This document shows positions 59,765-64,000 of a stretch of DNA of 64,000 nucleotides, in pieces. How positions within the stretch are numbered: position 1 is the first letter of the stretch; every line of letters starts with the position of its first letter. The DNA is from Arthrobacter sp. Soil782. Lineage in GTDB: Bacteria > Actinomycetota > Actinomycetes > Actinomycetales > Micrococcaceae. The stretch is from the NCBI RefSeq assembly GCF_001428435.1, contig NZ_LMSO01000001.1, forward strand, positions 781,656 through 845,655. The letters run 5' to 3'. The notes under the pieces were generated by a model that saw only the letters and a program-made list of their open reading frames with translations, was not told the origin of the DNA and did no database searches. A program made the translations under genes and the position numbers.

Positions 59765-61219
59765 GTGACCACTGAGACAAACCTCCTCGCCGGTTACCCG
59801 GCCGAACTCGCCGTATCCGCCGACGCGGTGGCGCAAACGCTTGAGAACCGCATCTTCGTAGTGCTCGACGACGACCCCACCGGCACGCAGTCGGTCTCGG
59901 ATCTGCCGGTCCTCACCCGCTGGGAGACCGAGGATTTCACCTGGGCGTTCGGCGAGGGAAAGCCCGCGGTGTACGTGCTGACCAACACCCGAAGCCTTGA
60001 TCCCGCGGAAGCCGCCGCCCGCAATGAGGAAGTGGTCCGCAACGCGCTCGACGCCGCTGCCCAGTCAGAATCCGACCTCCGCGTGAGTTTCGTCAGCCGC
60101 AGCGACTCCACCCTCCGTGGGCACTACCCGCTGGAGCCGGACGTTATTGCCGCCGCTGTGGCCGAGATGTCCGGTGAAGCTACCGACGGCGTCGTCATCA
60201 TCCCCGCCTTTCCCGACGCCGGCCGCATCACCATCGGCGGAGTGCACTACACGCGCGGAAGCGAGGACGAACTTATTCCAGTCGCTGAGACCGAATTTGC
60301 GAAGGATGCCACCTTCGGTTTCGCGAACTCCGCGCTACCGAAGTATGTGGAGGAGAAGTCCGGCGGGCGGTTCTCCGCCGGTGACGTGATCGTTCTCGAC
60401 CTGAACATCATTCGCGCGGGCAGCGAAACCAGCGATCCGGAGCTCTCGGCGATAACCATCGCTGACGCGCTCGACGGCGCTACCGGCTCCACTCCGATCG
60501 TCGCGGACATCGTCACCGAGAACGATCTCCGCGCGCTCTCGCTCGGCCTCGCCGAAGCTGAACGGCGCGGCAAGCGCCTGCTGTACCGGGTGGGCCCGCC
60601 GTTCATGCGTGCCCGCATCGGGCAGGATGTCCGCGAGCCGCTCACCAGTGACGAAGCGTTCGCCGGTAGCAGCCCGAGCACTGCGGGCGGCCTTATTGTT
60701 GTCGGCTCCCACGTGGGCGTGACCACACGGCAGTTGAACGTATTGACCACCGAGCACAGCGCAGCCCGCATCGTGGAGATCGATGTCGAGCGCCTGTTCA
60801 CCGCGGATGCGGACCGCTACCTCGACGAGGTCGTGGACACCGTCAGCACCGCCCTCAACGGCGCGGACGTCATTATGCACACCAGCCGCCTCCTGGTGCG
60901 GGCCGATGATCCGGCCGAGAGCCTTCGCATTGCGCGCACCGTTTCTGCCGCCGTCGTCGACGTCGTCAACCGGACGTTGAAGGCGTTCCCTCCCCGCTTC
61001 GTCATTGCGAAGGGCGGCATCACCTCATCCGATGTTGCAGCCCACGGCCTCGAGATCCGCCACGCGATTGTGCGCGGTCCCATGCTGCCCGGAATCGTGA
61101 GCCTCTGGGCGCCCGTTGACGGCCCCGCCAAGGGCATCCCCTACATCGTCTTCGCGGGGAACGTCGGCGACGACCGCTCCCTTGCAGACGTGACGCGCAC
61201 CCTCAGCGTCACCTTCTGA
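59765..61219 (+). CDS. otnK: Four-carbon acid sugar kinase, DUF1537 (OtnK/DtnK-like)
   Basis: The 484-residue kinase has DDDPTGTQSVSDLPVLTRW (35-53, N-terminal substrate domain), YVLTNTRSLDPAEA, SRSDSTLRGHYPLE near 113, and the C-terminal nucleotide-binding domain with GLIVVGSHVGVTTRQ, VIAKGGITSSDVAA and APVDGPAKGIPYIVFAGNVG. DUF1537 kinases phosphorylate 2-oxo-tetronate or D-threonate/erythronate. Together with the LtnD-like gene, 2-oxo-tetronate is the likely substrate. GTG 59765 has CGGAG before it. It starts the operon divergent from the FCD regulator. Confidence 0.9.
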   Translation: MTTETNLLAGYPAELAVSADAVAQTLENRIFVVLDDDPTGTQSVSDLPVLTRWETEDFTWAFGEGKPAVYVLTNTRSLDPAEAAARNEEVVRNALDAAAQSESDLRVSFVSRSDSTLRGHYPLEPDVIAAAVAEMSGEATDGVVIIPAFPDAGRITIGGVHYTRGSEDELIPVAETEFAKDATFGFANSALPKYVEEKSGGRFSAGDVIVLDLNIIRAGSETSDPELSAITIADALDGATGSTPIVADIVTENDLRALSLGLAEAERRGKRLLYRVGPPFMRARIGQDVREPLTSDEAFAGSSPSTAGGLIVVGSHVGVTTRQLNVLTTEHSAARIVEIDVERLFTADADRYLDEVVDTVSTALNGADVIMHTSRLLVRADDPAESLRIARTVSAAVVDVVNRTLKAFPPRFVIAKGGITSSDVAAHGLEIRHAIVRGPMLPGIVSLWAPVDGPAKGIPYIVFAGNVGDDRSLADVTRTLSVTF

Positions 61220-61269
61220 CGGCTTTCCCACTGCACAGTTCAACCCAGCACGTACCAATGGAGATACAG

Positions 61270-62172
61270 ATGAGCACCACTGATTACCAGGTCACCGTCC
61301 TCGGCCTCGGCGCGATGGGGCTGCCGATGGCAACCCGACTCGCAACACAGCTGACCGTGCACGGCTTCGACATCGCCGAGGAGCGGCTCAAGCTGGCGAA
61401 CGACGCCGGTGTGCGCACCTTCGCTTCCGGGCGGGACGCGACGCACGGCGCCGACGCCCTCCTGCTCGCCGTCCGTAACGGCGAGCAGCTCACCGAGGTC
61501 CTGTTCGGCGAAAACGGTGTCGCCGCAGCGCTGAAGCCGGGCGCCGTCGTCATCCTTACCAGCACCGTCGGCACCGAGGCGATTGCCGGCACTGTCTCGC
61601 GTCTCGCGGAATTCGGCGTTGCCCTCGTTGACGCGCCGCTGTCCGGCGGACCGAAGCGGGCCGGAGAGGGGGACCTGCTCATCGTCGTGGGTGCTGACCC
61701 TTCGGCTGTTGAAGCGGCCCGCCCGGTGTTGGAGCTGCTGGCGTCAACGCTGAGCATTGTCGGCGACAAGCCGGGCGACGGCCAGGCGCTGAAGACGGTG
61801 AACCAGCTGCTGTGCGGCGTTCACATTGCCGCTGCCGCTGAGGCGATGGCGCTGGCCGACGCACTTGGCCTCGACCAGCAGAAAACCTTGGCCGCCCTCG
61901 AGGCTGGAGCCGCCGGATCCTTCATGCTCTCCAACCGCGGCCCGCGGATCCTCGAGGCCTACAGCGAGGACGGCGCCGAAGTACTGAGCCGGCTCGACAT
62001 CTTCGTCAAGGACATGGGGATTGTCGGCAAGGCCACGCGCGGCGCCGGGCTGGCAACGCCGGTCGCTGCCGCGGCTGAACAGCTCTACCTTCTCGGTCAG
62101 GCCCAGGGCCTCGCCGCTGCGGATGATTCCGCTGTCATCCGGGTTGTTGCGCCGACGAAGCGCAGCGCCTGA
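61270..62172 (+). CDS. ltnD: LtnD-like L-threonate dehydrogenase (beta-hydroxyacid dehydrogenase family)
   Basis: The 300-residue enzyme has VTVLGLGAMGLPMATRLA (NAD loop, G12-x-G14-x-x-G17), DAPLSGGPKRAGEGDLLIVVG (121-141, substrate-binding) and GDGQALKTVNQLL with catalytic Lys175. It belongs to the 3-hydroxyisobutyrate dehydrogenase family, whose LtnD members oxidise L-threonate to 2-oxo-tetronate, the substrate of DUF1537 kinases. Start is ATG 61270 with GGAG before it, 50 bases after the kinase stop; an earlier ATG at 61258 overlaps that ribosome site. Glycerate-type substrates are possible alternatives. Confidence 0.88.
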   Translation: MSTTDYQVTVLGLGAMGLPMATRLATQLTVHGFDIAEERLKLANDAGVRTFASGRDATHGADALLLAVRNGEQLTEVLFGENGVAAALKPGAVVILTSTVGTEAIAGTVSRLAEFGVALVDAPLSGGPKRAGEGDLLIVVGADPSAVEAARPVLELLASTLSIVGDKPGDGQALKTVNQLLCGVHIAAAAEAMALADALGLDQQKTLAALEAGAAGSFMLSNRGPRILEAYSEDGAEVLSRLDIFVKDMGIVGKATRGAGLATPVAAAAEQLYLLGQAQGLAAADDSAVIRVVAPTKRSA

Positions 62173-62289
62173 CGTCGTCGCTCACTACACCATCACTGAG
62201 CGCACCGTTCGCTCTCAGGCGGCTCCCGCCGTCGTCGTTTTTATTAGCAGCCTCACTGCGAGGCTCCTGTTGTCATAGGAGACACCCTT

Positions 62290-63705
62290 ATGAGCCCTCT
62301 CGCTCTCCTCGCCATTGCAGTAGCGGGCGTTGCCCTGCTGCTCGTGGGAGTTATCAAGTTCAAGATTCCGGCGTTCCTCGCGCTGCTGGTGGTGAGCGTG
62401 CTTGTGGCGCTGGTCGCGGGCATTCCGCTCGGCGACATCGTCAGCACTGTCACTGACGGTATGGGCGGGACGCTCGGCAACGTCGCGATCCTCGTGGGCC
62501 TCGGCGCCATGCTCGGCAAGATGATCGAAATCTCCGGCGGCGCCCAGGCGCTGGCGGGGAAGTTCACCTCGGTGCTCGGCCCGCGCCGCGTGGTTGCAGC
62601 ACTGACGTCCGCGGCGTTCCTGCTGGCCATTCCCGTGTTCTTCGATGTCGGCTTCATCATCCTTGTGCCGATCATCTACGGTTTCGCCAAGGCGGCCGGC
62701 GTGAACCCGGTCAAGTTCGGCCTGCCGGTTGGCGCCATCATGCTCGCCATCCACGTGGTGGTTCCGCCGCACCCCGGTGTTGTGGGAGGAGCCGGAATCC
62801 TCGGCGCGGATATCGGCTGGACCACTGTCCTGGGCCTGCTGCTCTGCATCCCCGTCGGCGTACTGGGCTACTTCGTTGCGCAGAGGCTGAACCGCCGCGA
62901 GTACGAGATGCTCCCCGCCACCGCCGCCCAGTTCAAGCTTTTCGGCACCGGCGAGTCCGACGTCGAGCGCGACGCAGCCGCCGGCGGCACCGGTGGAGTT
63001 GCCACGCAGGTCCGCACCGCGCCGAGCCCTGCGATGATCATCTCCCTGATCGTGCTTCCCATCCTGATGATCATGGTCGGGACAGTCGGCGCCATCCTCC
63101 TGCCCGAAGATACCTTCGGCCGGGACCTCGCCGGGTTCATCGGCTCACCGCTGATCGCGCTGCTGACGGCTCTGGGCCTGACCTACTACTTCCTGGGCAT
63201 CCGCCGCGGCTGGTCCTCCCAGCACACCGGCGAGGTCATGGATTCAGCGCTGGCTCCCACCGCGATCGTCATCCTCGTGACCGGCGCCGGCGGCGTCTTC
63301 GGCAAGGTACTGACGGTTTCCGGTATCGGAACGGCGCTGGCTGAGGGTCTCGCTGCCGTTGGTCTGCCCATCATTGTCATGGCGTTCATCCTGGCCGCAG
63401 TTCTGCGTGCGTCGCAGGGTTCGGCAACCGTCGCCATCATTACGACGGCGGGACTTCTCAGTGCAGCCGTCGCGGCCGGCGGCTACTCCCCCGTGCAGAC
63501 GGCGCTCATCCTGATCGCGATCGGTTTCGGCGCGTTCGGTTTGAGCCACGTGAATGACTCCGGCTTCTGGATTGTTACCCGCTTCCTGGGCCTCTCTGTG
63601 GCGGATGGCCTTCGGACCTGGACTGTACTGACTACCATCCTGGGCGTTGCCGGCTTCCTTCTCACCCTTGTGGTGTGGGCGCTGGTGGGCGGGTTCGCGG
63701 TCTAG
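62290..63705 (+). CDS. GntP-family gluconate/sugar acid permease
   Basis: The 471-residue membrane protein has about 12-14 helices. GntP signatures include GMGGTLGNVAILVGLGAMLGKMIE near 56-80, VFFDVGFIILVPIIYGFAK and HVVVPPHPGVVGGAGILGADIG near 155, and GFGAFGLSHVNDSGFWIV near the C-terminus. It imports gluconate-like sugar acids with protons. With the dehydrogenase and kinase beside it, the substrate is probably threonate or erythronate. ATG 62290 is preceded by AGGAGA. The 117-bp upstream gap has a short stem (AGCCTC-5-GAGGCT, 62249-62265). A strong hairpin follows. Confidence 0.93.
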   Translation: MSPLALLAIAVAGVALLLVGVIKFKIPAFLALLVVSVLVALVAGIPLGDIVSTVTDGMGGTLGNVAILVGLGAMLGKMIEISGGAQALAGKFTSVLGPRRVVAALTSAAFLLAIPVFFDVGFIILVPIIYGFAKAAGVNPVKFGLPVGAIMLAIHVVVPPHPGVVGGAGILGADIGWTTVLGLLLCIPVGVLGYFVAQRLNRREYEMLPATAAQFKLFGTGESDVERDAAAGGTGGVATQVRTAPSPAMIISLIVLPILMIMVGTVGAILLPEDTFGRDLAGFIGSPLIALLTALGLTYYFLGIRRGWSSQHTGEVMDSALAPTAIVILVTGAGGVFGKVLTVSGIGTALAEGLAAVGLPIIVMAFILAAVLRASQGSATVAIITTAGLLSAAVAAGGYSPVQTALILIAIGFGAFGLSHVNDSGFWIVTRFLGLSVADGLRTWTVLTTILGVAGFLLTLVVWALVGGFAV

Positions 63706-63746
63706 GTTCGCCTTTCCGCGATACCGTTCGCGCCTCCCGTTAGCTC

Positions 63747-63788
63747 TTTTGCCATCCGATAGCGGCCTACCGCTATCGGATGGCAAAA
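63747..63788 (+). terminator. Strong bidirectional intrinsic terminator of the tetronate operon
   Basis: A perfect 19-bp stem (63747-63765 with 63770-63788) with a CCTA loop. The arms start with TTTT and end with AAAA, so they give an A/U-rich base in either direction. It is 41 bases downstream of the GntP stop. Confidence 0.85.
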
Positions 63789-63877
63789 CTGTTATCGGAT
63801 CAGCTGTAGTCATCGGCTCTCCCACCCGTTATTGTTCGGAACAGTCCGCTCCTTGTGCAGGGGCGCCGAGGGGGGAA

Positions 63878-64000
63878 ATGAACTGGATCCGCGCCAACCG
63901 GCTGATTGCAGCCGGTCTTGGCATCGCCGTCGTCGGGCTTGTGCTGGTTCTTGTTGCCGGGGCCACCGCGCCGCCTGTGACGTTCGGCTGGTTCGCCTAC
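63878..64000 (+). CDS. Putative membrane protein (3' end cut by window edge)
   Basis: ATG 63878 is preceded by GGGGGAAA and opens 41 codons to the window edge: MNWIRANRLIAAGLGIAVVG continuing into a hydrophobic helix (LVLVLVAGATAPP). This is an N-terminal transmembrane segment or signal anchor. The family cannot be determined. It follows the strong terminator, so it starts a new transcription unit. Confidence 0.6.
   Translation, partial: MNWIRANRLIAAGLGIAVVGLVLVLVAGATAPPVTFGWFAY

Noticed and set aside
1-64000. tRNA, rRNA, insertion sequences and prophage genes
   Set aside because: I looked for transposase or integrase motifs, cloverleaf-like ends and rRNA-like stretches and saw none that I could support.

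Overview
The window is high-GC DNA (codon third positions dominated by G/C, frequent GTG/TTG starts, strong GGAGG-type ribosome sites) and looks like chromosome of a soil or plant-associated actinobacterium. The gene families and style suggest Arthrobacter or a related Micrococcaceae genus; this is an inference from content, not a database match. I see no rRNA, tRNA, phage, transposase or CRISPR. Coding density is high and no gene-free stretch exceeds about 260 bp.

Region 1 (1-31 kb) is dominated by a rhamnogalacturonan/rhamnose utilisation locus. A minus-strand operon (solute-binding lipoprotein, two permeases, a YesL-like DUF624 protein, a GH42 beta-galactosidase; 7.4 to 1.6 kb) resembles the Bacillus subtilis yesO-P-Q/yesL/yesZ arrangement. 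A CE7 acetyl esterase diverges from it. Downstream are a secreted PL11 rhamnogalacturonan lyase, a secreted ThuA-domain protein, a GH43-like beta-propeller enzyme, a Gfo/Idh/MocA oxidoreductase and L-rhamnose mutarotase (rhaM). A LacI-type repressor diverges from a plus-strand operon rhaI - rhaDE fusion - rhaB - MocA oxidoreductase - DUF6807 - cupin. A palindrome of the type TGAATCGATTCA occurs upstream of rhaI, rhaM and, in weaker form, the transporter/esterase pair, which suggests one regulon.

Region 2 (27-45 kb) is mostly housekeeping or accessory genes: EamA exporter, CNNM/CBS protein, DUF1232 and DUF1206 membrane proteins, a Cds1-like cysteine desulfhydrase coupled to a reductase-like gene, a TipA-type MerR regulator divergent from guanine deaminase, AI-2E transporter, APC permease, RecQ-like helicase, an AlkZ/YcaQ-type (HTH_42) putative DNA glycosylase, two alpha/beta hydrolases, ArsR and GNAT proteins.

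Region 3 (45-64 kb) holds further carbohydrate loci. A GH4 phospho-glycosidase overlaps a BadF-type sugar kinase. A minus-strand beta-glucoside operon (binding protein, two permeases, GH1, LacI, MocA) starts from a promoter bracketed by two LacI-type palindromes. Then come a HipBA toxin-antitoxin pair with its palindromic operator, a GH35 beta-galactosidase downstream of an FCD-type GntR regulator, and a divergent tetronate (threonate/erythronate) operon of DUF1537 kinase, LtnD-like dehydrogenase and GntP permease, closed by a strong hairpin terminator.

Two families of dispersed palindromic elements sit at gene ends: four copies of one (near 8.6, 10.7, 18.3 and 30.0 kb) and two of another (17.8 and 27.0 kb). 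Both window edges cut genes: a thiamine-diphosphate enzyme at the left and a membrane protein at the right.
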